A stretch of 64,000 nt of DNA from Candidatus Nitrosacidococcus sp. I8. GTDB taxonomy: Bacteria; Pseudomonadota; Gammaproteobacteria; Nitrosococcales; Nitrosococcaceae. Shown one piece after another: positions 9,306 to 20,656 of the stretch. Positions within the stretch are counted from its first letter, which is position 1. Every line of letters starts with the position of its first letter. Below the pieces are notes generated by a model. The model was given only the letters and a program-made list of their open reading frames with translations. It did not search any database and was not told the DNA's origin. Made by a program: the position numbers and the translations under genes. The stretch is from NCBI RefSeq assembly GCF_945836005.1, contig NZ_OX241534.1, positions 1,350,275-1,414,274 of the forward strand, read 5' to 3'.

Positions 9306-9644
9306 TTATGTTTTCTCTAAAACACATTTTAGAGGGTGTTGATGCTCTCCTGAGTATTCATTTACCTGGGCTACTTTCGTTTCAGCTATTTCATAGGTAA
9401 ATATACCGCAAATACCTTTTCCCTCTGTATGAATCTGCCACATGATATGAGTAGCCTGATCTAAGCCCATGGTAAAAAAAAACTGTAATACTTTAACCAC
9501 AAATTCCATTGGTGTATAATCGTCATTTAGCATGACTACTTTATACATAGACGGTTTTTTAAGTTCTGGCTTTTCAAATTCGGGATTTACAACATTAACG
9601 GTAGATTCACCAGGTTTTTCTCTACTTAAATAAACTGTATACAT
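9306..9644 (-). CDS. clpS: ATP-dependent Clp protease adapter ClpS
   Basis: Adapter that brings N-degron proteins to ClpA. The core motifs are visible: [13 protein letters not shown], which forms the N-end residue pocket, and [19 protein letters not shown]. Length is 112 residues with a flexible N-terminal extension of about 32, needed for delivery. It precedes clpA, so co-transcription is expected. Confidence 0.96.
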   Translation of the reverse strand: MYTVYLSREKPGESTVNVVNPEFEKPELKKPSMYKVVMLNDDYTPMEFVVKVLQFFFTMGLDQATHIMWQIHTEGKGICGIFTYEIAETKVAQVNEYSGEHQHPLKCVLEKT

Positions 9645-9679
9645 TAATTACCTGCTATAAAGAATATCTCTCAACATTT

Positions 9680-10003
9680 TTAAGTATTTTTAGCAGTAGT
9701 TGTTTCAGCAATTTTTTTAAGCTCCCCTTTCTCGAATAGCTCTATAATAATATCACAACCCCCTATTAATTCCCCATTTACAAACAACTGGGGAAAAGTG
9801 GGCCAATTTGAATACTGAGGTAAATGAGAACGAATATCTGGGTTAGAAAGGATATCCACATGAGCAAATTCTATGCCACTAGCTTGAAGCGCTTGAACCG
9901 CTCTGCTAGAAAAACCACATTGGGGAAATTGTGGATCGCCTTTCATGAATAAAACAATCGGGTTTGTTTCTACAATTTCTTTAATTTGTTCTATAACACC
10001 CAT
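9680..10003 (-). CDS. grxD: Monothiol glutaredoxin (Grx4 family)
   Basis: CGFS-type glutaredoxin that carries and delivers [2Fe-2S] clusters. The active site CGFS is at residues 29-32, preceded by FMKGDPQFP. The glutathione-binding segments NWPTFPQLFVNGELIGGCDI are present. At 107 residues it is a single-domain bacterial protein. It has its own ribosome site (GGAGG close to the ATG) and lies upstream of clpS on the same strand with a 35-base gap, so the two may share a transcript. Confidence 0.95.
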   Translation of the reverse strand: MGVIEQIKEIVETNPIVLFMKGDPQFPQCGFSSRAVQALQASGIEFAHVDILSNPDIRSHLPQYSNWPTFPQLFVNGELIGGCDIIIELFEKGELKKIAETTTAKNT

Positions 10004-10220
10004 AATATACCTCCAAAAAAGTGAGAGTTGCTAAGGCAAATAAACTTATTTCGATAAATGAGGCTTAAGTTTAATAATCAGTTTAGTATAATTTTACTTA
10101 AAAATATCTTACCTATAATTAGGATTCCATTGCAGATATTTCTAGTATGAAATTGTGTAACCGTAAGGGTTTTAATGTTATTTATACCATATTTTTTAAT
10201 ACAATACAGGAGATTTACTT

Positions 10221-10799
10221 ATGATTCACCGTTTACCAGATCTTCCTTATCTAATAGATTCTTTAGAACCTTATCTTTCTAAAGAAACCTTAGAGTACCA
10301 CTATGGTAAACACCATCAGACTTATGTAGACAAATTAAATGGGCTAATTGCTGGCACAGAATTTGAACACGCTTCTTTAGAAGGGATCATTACTAAATCT
10401 TCCGGAGGAATTTTTAATAATGGTGCACAGGTCTGGAATCACACTTTTTATTGGAATTGTTTAACTCCCCAAGGAAAAGGATCACCAAGTGGAGATCTAT
10501 TAGCTGCCATTAATAAAAATTTTGGCTCTTTTGCAGAGTTCAAAGAAAAGTTTAGCCAAACTGCGATTACTCTTTTTGGATCCGGTTGGGCTTGGCTTGT
10601 CAAAAATACTAATGGATCTCTTGAAATTACTACAACGGCTAATGCAGGTAACCCTCTTACAGAAGGGAAAACCCCCCTTCTAACTTGCGATGTTTGGGAG
10701 CATGCTTATTATGTAGATTATCGCAATGCACGCCCACAGTATGTAGAATCTTTCTGGAAAATTGTTAACTGGGATTTTGTTGCTAGTAATAATCGTTAG
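10221..10799 (+). CDS. sodB: Superoxide dismutase [Fe]
   Basis: Cytoplasmic enzyme that dismutates superoxide. It aligns with E. coli SodB almost end to end. Metal ligands are His27 (YHYGKHH), His74 (QVWNHTFYW), and Asp and His in CDVWEHAYY. Gln70 in NNGAQVWNH is the residue typical of the iron form, and FGSGWAWL agrees with that. AGGAG lies about 8 bases before the ATG. A terminator follows, so it is monocistronic. Confidence 0.96.
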   Translation: MIHRLPDLPYLIDSLEPYLSKETLEYHYGKHHQTYVDKLNGLIAGTEFEHASLEGIITKSSGGIFNNGAQVWNHTFYWNCLTPQGKGSPSGDLLAAINKNFGSFAEFKEKFSQTAITLFGSGWAWLVKNTNGSLEITTTANAGNPLTEGKTPLLTCDVWEHAYYVDYRNARPQYVESFWKIVNWDFVASNNR

Positions 10800-10825
10800 A
10801 AAATAAATTTAAAATTACTTTACTG

Positions 10826-10862
10826 TGGCAGCCTTAAATTTATTTGGCTGCCATTATCTTTT
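10826..10862 (+). terminator. Rho-independent terminator of sodB
   Basis: TGGCAGCC (10826-10833) and GGCTGCCA (10846-10853) form a perfect 8-bp stem with a 12-base loop, followed by the T-rich TTATCTTTT. Confidence 0.8.
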
Positions 10863-10899
10863 AGTATATTAAAATTTAATCAGAGTATTCACATAATCA

Positions 10900-12084
10900 A
10901 TGAGCGAATCATTAATGTTAGCCTATAACCGCTTACCTGTTACATTTGAGTACGGTAGGGGAGCTTGGTTATGGGATACTGAAGGAAATCAATACCTAGA
11001 TGCCCTAGCAGGGGTTGCAGTTTGTGGACTGGGTCATGCCCATCCTGCAGTAGTAGCAGCTATTCAAAATCAAGCAGAAAAATTACTTCATACTTCTAAT
11101 ATTTATCGTATTTCTCTACAAGAAGATCTAGCAAATCGCCTAACGGCTTTATCTGGTATGGATCGTGTCTTTTTTTCTAACTCTGGTGCAGAAGCTAATG
11201 AAGCTGCTCTTAAAATTGCCCGCCGTTATGGGCATAACCAAGGAGTTGATAATCCAAAAATTGTTGTAATGACAGGTAGTTTTCATGGACGAACTTTAGC
11301 TACCCTAAGTGCAACTGGGAACCCTAAAGTCCAAGCAGGCTTTGAGCCTCTTGTCCAAAATTTTATCCGAATTCCCTACAATGATATTACTGCATTAAGA
11401 AATCTTCCTAAAGAAACCTACCAAGAAATTGTTGCTATATTACTAGAACCAGTTCAAGGAGAAGGAGGAATTATTGTTCCGAATGAGGATTATTTAGATC
11501 AAATACGCCTCATTTGTAACCAACAAGGCTGGCTTATGATGCTAGATGAAGTGCAAACAGGATTATGCCGTACAGGTCAATGGTTTGCTTTTCAGCATAG
11601 CCATCAAGCCCAACCAGATGTGATTACCCTTGCAAAGAGTCTCGGTGGTGGTATACCTATTGGAGCTTGTCTCGCTCGAGGAGTTGCTGCCGAAGTAATA
11701 CAACCAGGATCCCATGGTTCTACCTGTGGAGGTAATCCTTTAGCATGTCGCTCTGCTTTAGCGGTTTTAGATACCCTAGAGCAAGCTAATTTAGCTAGCC
11801 GTGCTGCTCAATTAGGGCAGAAAATGCTCCAATCTTTCCAAGAAATGTTTGGAAAATTACCGCAAGTTAAGGCAATTCGAGGTAAAGGGTTAATGATGGG
11901 CATTGAATTAGATCGACCTTGTGGTGCACTCATGTCTTATGCCCTAGCTGATGGGTTGCTGATTAATGTTACTGCCAATAATGTGATAAGATTACTCCCT
12001 CCCTTAATTATTACCGATGAAGAAGCTGATATTATTACTTCAAAATTAAATAACCTAATTAGATCTTTTCTCAAAAATTCCTAG
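10900..12084 (+). CDS. argD: Acetylornithine aminotransferase
   Basis: PLP-dependent class III transaminase that makes N-acetylornithine in arginine synthesis; it may also act in lysine synthesis. The Schiff-base lysine is Lys246 in TLAKSLGGGIPIGA. The glycine loop SGAEANEAALKIAR and GSFHGRTLATLSATG are typical, and the 394-residue length is standard. argF follows 27 bases later in the same direction, so this is an arginine operon. A second Met six codons in (MLAYNRLPVTF) is an alternative start. Confidence 0.94.
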   Translation: MSESLMLAYNRLPVTFEYGRGAWLWDTEGNQYLDALAGVAVCGLGHAHPAVVAAIQNQAEKLLHTSNIYRISLQEDLANRLTALSGMDRVFFSNSGAEANEAALKIARRYGHNQGVDNPKIVVMTGSFHGRTLATLSATGNPKVQAGFEPLVQNFIRIPYNDITALRNLPKETYQEIVAILLEPVQGEGGIIVPNEDYLDQIRLICNQQGWLMMLDEVQTGLCRTGQWFAFQHSHQAQPDVITLAKSLGGGIPIGACLARGVAAEVIQPGSHGSTCGGNPLACRSALAVLDTLEQANLASRAAQLGQKMLQSFQEMFGKLPQVKAIRGKGLMMGIELDRPCGALMSYALADGLLINVTANNVIRLLPPLIITDEEADIITSKLNNLIRSFLKNS

Positions 12085-12111
12085 ATTTTAAACATAGTTA
12101 GAGAAAAAACT

Positions 12112-13017
12112 ATGGCAGTAAAACATTTTTTAACTTTATTTGATTTATCTACTAAAGAATTAGAACACCTTATCCAGCGAGCAATTGAGCTGAAAATTCT
12201 TCAGAAATCAGGAGAAATCTACGAGCCATTAAAAAATAAAGTATTGGGTATGATTTTTGAAAAATCCTCTACCCGTACTCGTGTTTCTTTTGAGGCAGCT
12301 ATGACTCAATTTGGGGGTAGTGCTATTTTTCTATCTCCAAAAGACACGCAATTAGGTCGAGGTGAATCGATTGAGGATACTGCTCGTGTTCTCTCAAGAA
12401 TGATAGATGGTTTAATGGTACGTACTTTTTCTCATACCACTTTAGAGCGTTTTGCAGCCTATTCTCAAGTACCTGTAATTAATGCACTTACTGATCTTTA
12501 TCACCCTTGCCAATTACTTGCAGATATTCAAACTTATACGGAGCATAGAGGTAGTATTCAAGGACAAACCGTTGCGTGGGTAGGTGATGGTAATAATATG
12601 TGCCACTCTTATATTAGTGCTGCACAACAATTTAAGTTTAAATTACATGTTGCTACACCAATAGGTTATGAGCCTAACTCTGATCTTTTAAAAAATACAG
12701 AAAAGTATATTCAACTAATTTCAGATCCAAAAGAAGCAGTTAAAAACGCCGATTTAGTAGTGACAGATTCTTGGGCCAGTATGGGACAAGAAGAGGAAAA
12801 GGAGCAGCGATCTAGGGATTTTAAAGATTACCAAGTCAACAAAAAACTAATGATTTTAGCGAAAAAAGATGCACTCTTTATGCATTGCTTACCTGCTTAT
12901 CGAGGGAAAGAAGTGACCATTGATGTGATTGATGGAAATCAAAGCGTGGTATGGGATGAAGCAGAAAATCGTCTCCATGCCCAGAAGGCTCTACTAGAAA
13001 ATCTAATGGCAAATTAG
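12112..13017 (+). CDS. argF: Ornithine carbamoyltransferase
   Basis: Makes citrulline from ornithine and carbamoyl phosphate. The carbamoyl-phosphate site SSTRTR is at residues 52-57. The [11 protein letters not shown] motif, the ornithine-binding [11 protein letters not shown] loop and the catalytic HCLPAYRG loop are all intact. Length is 301 residues, as usual. It sits directly after argD. Confidence 0.96.
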   Translation: MAVKHFLTLFDLSTKELEHLIQRAIELKILQKSGEIYEPLKNKVLGMIFEKSSTRTRVSFEAAMTQFGGSAIFLSPKDTQLGRGESIEDTARVLSRMIDGLMVRTFSHTTLERFAAYSQVPVINALTDLYHPCQLLADIQTYTEHRGSIQGQTVAWVGDGNNMCHSYISAAQQFKFKLHVATPIGYEPNSDLLKNTEKYIQLISDPKEAVKNADLVVTDSWASMGQEEEKEQRSRDFKDYQVNKKLMILAKKDALFMHCLPAYRGKEVTIDVIDGNQSVVWDEAENRLHAQKALLENLMAN

Positions 13018-13039
13018 AATATCAATTAACTAAATTTAG

Positions 13040-14688
<1,649 letters not shown>

Positions 14689-14748
14689 AAGAGATCCCTA
14701 TATTGATTGATTTTAGGGGAGATTATATCGTAAAATCTGGTTACATTT

Positions 14749-14823
14749 GGGCGATTAGCTCAGGGGGAGAGCACTGCCTTCACACGGCAGGGGTCACTGG
14801 TTCGATCCCAGTATCGCCCACCA
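14749..14823 (+). tRNA. tRNA-Val (anticodon CAC), CCA encoded
   Basis: GGGCGAT pairs with ATCGCCC as the acceptor stem, and CCA is encoded. The anticodon stem CTGCC/GGCAG closes the loop TTCACAC, giving anticodon CAC, which reads GUG. The T-arm carries GGTTCGATCCC. The sequence parallels the E. coli valine tRNAs. Confidence 0.95.
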
Positions 14824-14910
14824 CCTAACTGAGTGCTATAAAAGCACTAGCACACTTAGAGCTTGTTATATATAGTGTAAATACACTAGAGTGGCGGTAA
14901 TGGAGTATTC

Positions 14911-15522
14911 CTAGAGTAAAAATCCTATGCTAAAAAGCCAAAAAATATGGGGTTCTGGAACAGAGCTAACAAGTACGAAAGATCCAAATGCTTGACCACT
15001 ACAGCTAGCATTTCCTCCACAAAAATTACCTCCATCAGCACCTACAGTAATTAGTCCATTACTTGAAATGCTAATATCATTAACTAAGGCTTTAATATTA
15101 ATATTACCGGAAAGCTGATGATTAAGAGTGAGATTTGTATCAATATTATTAAAATATTGACTGAGAGTACCACCAATATTAGCACCACTATTATTAAAAG
15201 CAGCTATAGACATTACACCTGTATCATCCATAAGATCAAAAGAAAACGATATAGGAGGGCTAGAGTCATTACTTAACTCTCCTATACTAATACCACCACC
15301 GCTATTATAAGAAGGTGAATTTTCTTCCACTGAAGCAGGGATAGAATAATCATAATTATGACCTAATTGATATGAATTGTTATGGATAATGATATCCCCA
15401 GCTGTAATCCATATATTTCCTGCATGTTCATCAGAGGTAGGTACCCATTTATACATTAATGCCCCATGAGCTACATCTATGCTTATTATTGCACTGAGCA
15501 ATAATAATATTCTTATTACCAT
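14911..15522 (-). CDS. PEP-CTERM-like exported protein with a shortened tail
   Basis: Exported protein of about 203 residues. A signal peptide (MVIRILLLLSAIIS, cleavage near AHG-A) opens a beta-rich body with low charge and an FCGGNASCSG loop. The C-terminus reads VPEPHIFWLFSIGFLL and stops. It has the PEP motif and a hydrophobic segment of about 12 residues, but not the Arg-rich end that exosortase substrates normally carry. It may therefore be sorted poorly or be a decaying gene. A Met ten codons upstream (15552) is possible but puts polar residues before the signal helix. No sigma-54 site is seen upstream. The family of the body is not recognised. Confidence 0.68.
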   Translation of the reverse strand: MVIRILLLLSAIISIDVAHGALMYKWVPTSDEHAGNIWITAGDIIIHNNSYQLGHNYDYSIPASVEENSPSYNSGGGISIGELSNDSSPPISFSFDLMDDTGVMSIAAFNNSGANIGGTLSQYFNNIDTNLTLNHQLSGNINIKALVNDISISSNGLITVGADGGNFCGGNASCSGQAFGSFVLVSSVPEPHIFWLFSIGFLL

Positions 15523-15648
15523 ATAACCATTATCTCTAAGTAATATTTGCATATTATATATCTATAAATACTTAAAGACGATGATTATATAGTGTAATTT
15601 CTTTAAAAATGATTATTTATGTGACGTAAATGATCAAAAGTAGATAGG

Positions 15649-16536
15649 TTAAGATAGAGAAAGGCTCAGTCCAATATCCCAATCAGGAAGCTTTATACCA
15701 AAAGTATTTTGAATATGAGCGTTATCGAGGTGGGAGAATCTAGGCCTTCTTGCTAAGGTAGGATAATCTGAGGTTGGAATAGGAATAATTTGAGCGTGGT
15801 TACTGTTTTGTAGATTAACTCGATTATAAATAGCCTGAGCAAATCCATGCCATGAAATTTTTCCTCCACAACTTAAATGGTAAATTCCTGAATATTCATT
15901 CAGGTAATCTATAATATCTCCTCGTATTTGAGCAATAATCTGAGCTGTAGCTTCAGCAATAAATCTACTCCAAGTAGGGGTACCAAACTGATCATTGACT
16001 ACTCGAATTGTTTTTTGCTCTTTAACGAGTCGCTGCATCGTGAGTAAAAAATTATGACCTCTTAACCCGTAGACCCAACAAGTACGAAAAATTAAGTAAT
16101 TCCCCCCTATTTCAATAATAGCCCTTTCCCCAGCTAGTTTAGTTTTCCCATAGATATTAATCGGGTTAGGAATATCTCTCTCTTGGTAAGGAGTACTACT
16201 CTTTCCATCAAATATATAATCTGTAGAGTAATGAATTAGAACAGAATCTAGCTCTTTAGCAATTTCTGCTAAAACCCCAGGAGCGATACCATTAATGGTC
16301 ATAGCTAATTCCTGCTCTTCTTCCGCTTTATCTACTTGAGTATAGGCAGCTGCATTAATAATTAAATTGGGGCGATGCACCATAAGGCAAGAACGAATAG
16401 TTTCTAGTTTAGATAGATCGAGCTGAGATCGTTCTAAGGAAATAACTTCTCCTAGAGATGCAAGGGTTCGCTGTAGCTCCCAACCTATTTGGCCGGAAGT
16501 ACCGATAATAATAATTTTAAGATAGGTATTAATCAA
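15649..16536 (-). CDS. rfbD: dTDP-4-dehydrorhamnose reductase
   Basis: Last step of dTDP-L-rhamnose synthesis: NAD(P)H-dependent reduction of dTDP-4-dehydro-L-rhamnose. The Rossmann motif GTSGQIGWEL is at the N-terminus, the catalytic YGKTKLAGE follows STDYIFDG, and NAAAYTQVDKAEEE is typical of RmlD. Length is 295 residues. Its start overlaps the end of rfbC by 4 bases. The four rfb genes run B-A-C-D on the minus strand. Confidence 0.94.
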   Translation of the reverse strand: MINTYLKIIIIGTSGQIGWELQRTLASLGEVISLERSQLDLSKLETIRSCLMVHRPNLIINAAAYTQVDKAEEEQELAMTINGIAPGVLAEIAKELDSVLIHYSTDYIFDGKSSTPYQERDIPNPINIYGKTKLAGERAIIEIGGNYLIFRTCWVYGLRGHNFLLTMQRLVKEQKTIRVVNDQFGTPTWSRFIAEATAQIIAQIRGDIIDYLNEYSGIYHLSCGGKISWHGFAQAIYNRVNLQNSNHAQIIPIPTSDYPTLARRPRFSHLDNAHIQNTFGIKLPDWDIGLSLSLS

Positions 16537-17075
16537 AACAGATCAGCTTCTTTAAAGGACCTGCCTGCCTGATCTTTCATAGATATTATGGGCTGTTCTG
16601 ATAAAGGCCATTCAATAGCAAGGGTAGGATCACCCCAATAAATACACTGCTCATATTCAGGAGCATAGTAATCAGTAGTTTTATAGAGTATTTCTGCATA
16701 CTCACTGAGTACAAGAAATCCATGGGCAAATCCAGCAGGTATCCAAAGTTGGTATTTATTTTCTGCAGATAGTTGGTAACCTACCCAACAACCTAAATGA
16801 GGAGAGTTTTTCCTTAAATCAATCGCTACATCAAATACTTCTCCAGCGATAACTCGTACTAATTTACCTTGAGGCTGTTTTATTTGGTAATGCAATCCTC
16901 GTAAAACTCCTTTTTTTGATCGAGAATGGTTATCTTGAACAAATTTTATTTCTTGATTGAGTACAGCGTTTAGTTTTTTGCAATTGTAGCTTTCAAAGAA
17001 AAACCCACGATTATCTTCAAATACTTTAGGCTTAAGGACAAGCACATTTGGAACTTTTGTGAGAATTACTTCCAT
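16533..17075 (-). CDS. rfbC: dTDP-4-dehydrorhamnose 3,5-epimerase
   Basis: Cupin-fold epimerase of dTDP-rhamnose synthesis. Visible motifs are FFFESYNCKK, FVQDNHSRSKKGVLRGLHYQ with the catalytic His, and WIPAGFAHGFLVLSE. The length of 180 residues is normal. It sits 3 bases from rfbA and overlaps rfbD, within one operon. Confidence 0.95.
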   Translation of the reverse strand: MEVILTKVPNVLVLKPKVFEDNRGFFFESYNCKKLNAVLNQEIKFVQDNHSRSKKGVLRGLHYQIKQPQGKLVRVIAGEVFDVAIDLRKNSPHLGCWVGYQLSAENKYQLWIPAGFAHGFLVLSEYAEILYKTTDYYAPEYEQCIYWGDPTLAIEWPLSEQPIISMKDQAGRSFKEADLF

Positions 17076-17078
17076 AAT

Positions 17079-17963
17079 CTAAAGCAAATAATTTTTTTCC
17101 TGTAATAGCCCCAATAAATAACTTCCATAGCCACTTTTTTGCAAGGGCTGGGCCAAGCACTCAAGATTTTCAGCATTAATATAACCCATTCGGTAAGCAA
17201 TTTCTTCAGGGCAAGCTATTTTAAGTCCTTGTCTTTTTTCTATAGTTTGAATAAACAAAGCTGCTTCTAGAAGGGAATCATGAGTACCTGCATCAAGCCA
17301 AGTCATTCCTCGTCCCATGACTTCTACAAATAAGGATCCATTTTGTAAATAATACTGATTAATATCCGTAATTTCTAACTCTCCTCTTGCTGATGGAGCT
17401 AAGCTTTCGGCAATTTCTACTACTTGGTTATCATAAAAATAAACCCCGGTTATAGCATAACGGGATTTGGGTATAGAGGGTTTTTCTTCAATGCTAACGA
17501 TTTTGTGATGATGATCAAATTCAATCACACCATAACGCTCCGGATCATAGACAGGATAAGCAAATACAGTAGCTCCTCGTTGCCGATCTCTTGCATTTTT
17601 CAATAGTGTTGAGAGATCCTCTCCATGAAAAATATTATCCCCAAGAATCAGTGCGCAAGGGTTTTCTTGAATAAAGTTTTTCCCTAAAATAAAGGCTTGG
17701 GCAATTCCTGCAGGATAAAGCTGAACTTGATATGTAAAATCTACTCCCCATTGTTCTCCTGATCCTAATAGTTGTTCTAATACTGGTAAATCCCGTGGCG
17801 TTGAAATAATGAGAATCTCTCTAATTCCCCCTAACATTAAAGTAGAAAGGGGGTAGTAAATCATTGGCTTATCATAGATAGGTAAAAGCTGTTTGCAAAT
17901 AGGTTGTGTAATAGGATATAAGCGAGTACCTAAACCACCAGCTAGAATAATTCCTTTGCTCAT
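17079..17963 (-). CDS. rfbA: Glucose-1-phosphate thymidylyltransferase
   Basis: Makes dTDP-glucose from dTTP and glucose 1-phosphate. The N-terminal [14 protein letters not shown] is the nucleotide loop. [20 protein letters not shown] and ILGDNIFHG (metal Asp) follow, with [13 protein letters not shown] in the C-terminal half. Length is 294 residues. It overlaps rfbB by 4 bases. Confidence 0.96.
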   Translation of the reverse strand: MSKGIILAGGLGTRLYPITQPICKQLLPIYDKPMIYYPLSTLMLGGIREILIISTPRDLPVLEQLLGSGEQWGVDFTYQVQLYPAGIAQAFILGKNFIQENPCALILGDNIFHGEDLSTLLKNARDRQRGATVFAYPVYDPERYGVIEFDHHHKIVSIEEKPSIPKSRYAITGVYFYDNQVVEIAESLAPSARGELEITDINQYYLQNGSLFVEVMGRGMTWLDAGTHDSLLEAALFIQTIEKRQGLKIACPEEIAYRMGYINAENLECLAQPLQKSGYGSYLLGLLQEKNYLL

Positions 17964-19027
17964 AAACTTATTCTATCTACTCCTAATCGCTCTCTTCGGT
18001 AAGATTTTAAAACTATTTGGCACCAATCTTGATTATCTCTGTACCAAGTAATAGTTTTATGGAGTCCAGTAATGAAATTTTCTTGAGGCTGCCAGCCCAA
18101 TTCTTGGGTGATTTTTCTAGAATCAATAGCATATCTTAGATCATGACCTGGTCGGTCGACCACATAGGTGATTAAAGAACTGTGAGGAATATGGGGAGAA
18201 TGGGGAAAGAGCTCATCAAGAGCCTGGCAGATGATCTCTACTACTTCTTTATTTGTTTTTTCATTATAGCCTCCAATATTATAAGTCTCACCTGGAATTC
18301 CTTTATCCAATACTAAATGTAAGGCTCGCACATGATCATCTACATAGAGCCAATCTCGAATATTATCCCCTTGCCCATAGATGGGAAGTGATTTTCCTTC
18401 AAACCCATTTAAGATCATTAATGGGATAAGTTTCTCTGGGAATTGATAAGGGCCATAATTATTAGAGCAGTTAGTAATTAATATAGGTAATCCATAAGTA
18501 TGATACCAAGCCCTTACTAAGTGATCTGAACTGGCTTTGCTCGCTGCATAAGGAGAACTAGGGCGATAAGGAGAATATTCTTCGAATAATCCCTCCTTTC
18601 CTAGAGAACCAAAGACTTCATCGGTAGAAATATGATGAAATCGAAACTGAGCTTGAGATTTCCGATTAAGGGTTTTCCAATAATTAAGTGCTGCCTCTAG
18701 TAAGTGATAAGTACCTAAAATATTAGTATTTATAAAATCAATAGGGCTATCAATAGATCGATCCACATGGGATTCGGCCGCTAAGTTCATTACTGCACTT
18801 GGCTGATACTTAGTAAATAGCTCTGTTATAATTCCAGAGTTACTAATATCAGTATGAATAAATTGGTGCTGGGGATGGGTAGCAATTGATCTTAAAGATT
18901 CTAAACTACTTGCATAGGTGAGTTTATCTATATTAATGATATAATATTCAGTATTTTCAATAAAATAGCGTACTAATGTAGAGCCAATGAAACCTGCACC
19001 ACCAGTAATAAATATGGTTTGATTCAT
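17960..19027 (-). CDS. rfbB: dTDP-glucose 4,6-dehydratase
   Basis: NAD-dependent short-chain dehydratase, first gene of the rfbBADC operon. It has [13 protein letters not shown] at the N-terminus, [12 protein letters not shown], and the catalytic [15 protein letters not shown]. It is 355 residues long. A 92-base AT-rich gap separates it from divergent glgA and must hold the operon promoter. The rhamnose made here is a likely building block for the exopolysaccharide locus in the second half of the window. Confidence 0.96.
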   Translation of the reverse strand: MNQTIFITGGAGFIGSTLVRYFIENTEYYIINIDKLTYASSLESLRSIATHPQHQFIHTDISNSGIITELFTKYQPSAVMNLAAESHVDRSIDSPIDFINTNILGTYHLLEAALNYWKTLNRKSQAQFRFHHISTDEVFGSLGKEGLFEEYSPYRPSSPYAASKASSDHLVRAWYHTYGLPILITNCSNNYGPYQFPEKLIPLMILNGFEGKSLPIYGQGDNIRDWLYVDDHVRALHLVLDKGIPGETYNIGGYNEKTNKEVVEIICQALDELFPHSPHIPHSSLITYVVDRPGHDLRYAIDSRKITQELGWQPQENFITGLHKTITWYRDNQDWCQIVLKSYRRERLGVDRISL

Positions 19028-19119
19028 ATATTAATAATTAATTGTAATGCTAAGGATAAAATTATTCATTGGTAAAAATTAATTAAATCATAGCAAATTA
19101 TTCGATTTGGAATATCAAC

Positions 19120-20589
19120 GTGTATAAAGTTTTATTTGCAGCAAGTGAGGTTCATCCCTTAATAAAAACCGGCGGTTTAGGAGATGTAGCAGGTATTTTA
19201 CCTACAGCCCTCTTTAAACTAGGGTGGGATGTGGGTGTTATTTTACCTGCTTACCCAAACTGCAAACAACAGCTTAAGAATCTTGTACAAGCTATTTCTT
19301 TATCTATTCCATCTGTCACTATGCCAGTCCTTATTTTAAAAGGAGAGTTACCGGGTGTACCTGTTACTTTTTGGCTAGTAGATAGTCCACGCCACTTTAA
19401 TCGCCTAGGTAATCCCTATCTAGGTGAAAATGGACAAGAATGGCCAGATAATGCCGATCGCTTTACTACCTTTTGTAAAGCAATCGTACATGCTTTTGTT
19501 ACTCATCCAGAGCAAGGGTGGAAGCCTGATATTATTCACTGTAATGATTGGCACACTGGGCTGATTCCTCCGTTATTAGATTCGGTGATCAACCGACCTG
19601 CTACCGTATTTACTATTCATAATCTAAGCTATCAAGGGGTATTCCCCCATACCACATTTAAGGAATTGCAGCTTCCCAGTTATTTATGGTCACCCTCTGC
19701 CCTAGCATTTCATAATCAACTCTCTTTTATGAAAGGTGGGTTAGTATTTTCTGATTGGCTAACTACAGTTAGTCCAAGCTATGCAAAAGAAATTATGACT
19801 CCAGAATTAGGCTGTGGGTTAGATGATATATTGCGCCAACGCTCTAAGAATCTTACGGGTATATTAAACGGAGCAGACTATGATCGGTGGGATCCAGTTC
19901 AGGATTCTCTAATTGAAAAACCTTATAGCAAAGAGAGTTGGCACGACAAGGTTAAAAATAAGTTGGCGTTACAGCATCAATTTCATTTACCTGAAAATAA
20001 AACAATTCCTATGTTTGGCTTTGTAGGGAGATTAGTTACCCAAAAAGGAATTGATTTAATCATTAAAATTTTGCCTAAGATTATTTCAAAGCAAATTCAG
20101 ATTATTTTTCTTGGAGAAGGAGAAGAGCACTACCAATCCGGCTTAGAAACGCTTGCTAGAAAATATCCTAAAAAAATAGGGCTATCTCTTGGTTATAGTG
20201 AAACACTTGCCCATAGTATTCAAGCTGGAGTAGATATTTTTCTTATGCCTTCTTATTTTGAGCCTTGTGGTCTTACTCAAATTTATGCTCTACGCTATGG
20301 TACGATTCCCATCGTACATAAAATAGGTGGGCTTGCTGATACAATCATAGATGCAACACCAGAGAATTTAGATCAGGAATTAGCGACAGGTTTTATATTT
20401 AATAATCCTACTTCTAGCGAGCTATTAAATGCTATTGAACGATGCCTTAATCTATACTCCCAACCTCATTTATGGAAAAAATTAATGCTCACTGCAATGG
20501 CACAAGACTTTAATTGGAAAAATAGTGCTAAACACTATCTCGAGCTTTATTACAAACTACTTCAAAGCCGCTTAACTATAAAGTTATAA
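19120..20589 (+). CDS. glgA: Glycogen synthase
   Basis: GT5 ADP-glucose-dependent starch/glycogen synthase, 489 residues. The substrate loop KTGGLGDVAG is at residues 16-25 and the C-terminal FEPCGLTQIYALRYG carries the catalytic Glu. The start is GTG (VYKVLFAASEVHP), the position expected for the family. No other glg gene is adjacent; it lies between the rhamnose operon and ppc. Confidence 0.95.
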   Translation: MYKVLFAASEVHPLIKTGGLGDVAGILPTALFKLGWDVGVILPAYPNCKQQLKNLVQAISLSIPSVTMPVLILKGELPGVPVTFWLVDSPRHFNRLGNPYLGENGQEWPDNADRFTTFCKAIVHAFVTHPEQGWKPDIIHCNDWHTGLIPPLLDSVINRPATVFTIHNLSYQGVFPHTTFKELQLPSYLWSPSALAFHNQLSFMKGGLVFSDWLTTVSPSYAKEIMTPELGCGLDDILRQRSKNLTGILNGADYDRWDPVQDSLIEKPYSKESWHDKVKNKLALQHQFHLPENKTIPMFGFVGRLVTQKGIDLIIKILPKIISKQIQIIFLGEGEEHYQSGLETLARKYPKKIGLSLGYSETLAHSIQAGVDIFLMPSYFEPCGLTQIYALRYGTIPIVHKIGGLADTIIDATPENLDQELATGFIFNNPTSSELLNAIERCLNLYSQPHLWKKLMLTAMAQDFNWKNSAKHYLELYYKLLQSRLTIKL

Positions 20590-20656
20590 AGTAATATTTA
20601 GGCATTTCTTAAATATCACATCGAAATTAGTTAAAAAACAAAAATATTTTAATTAC

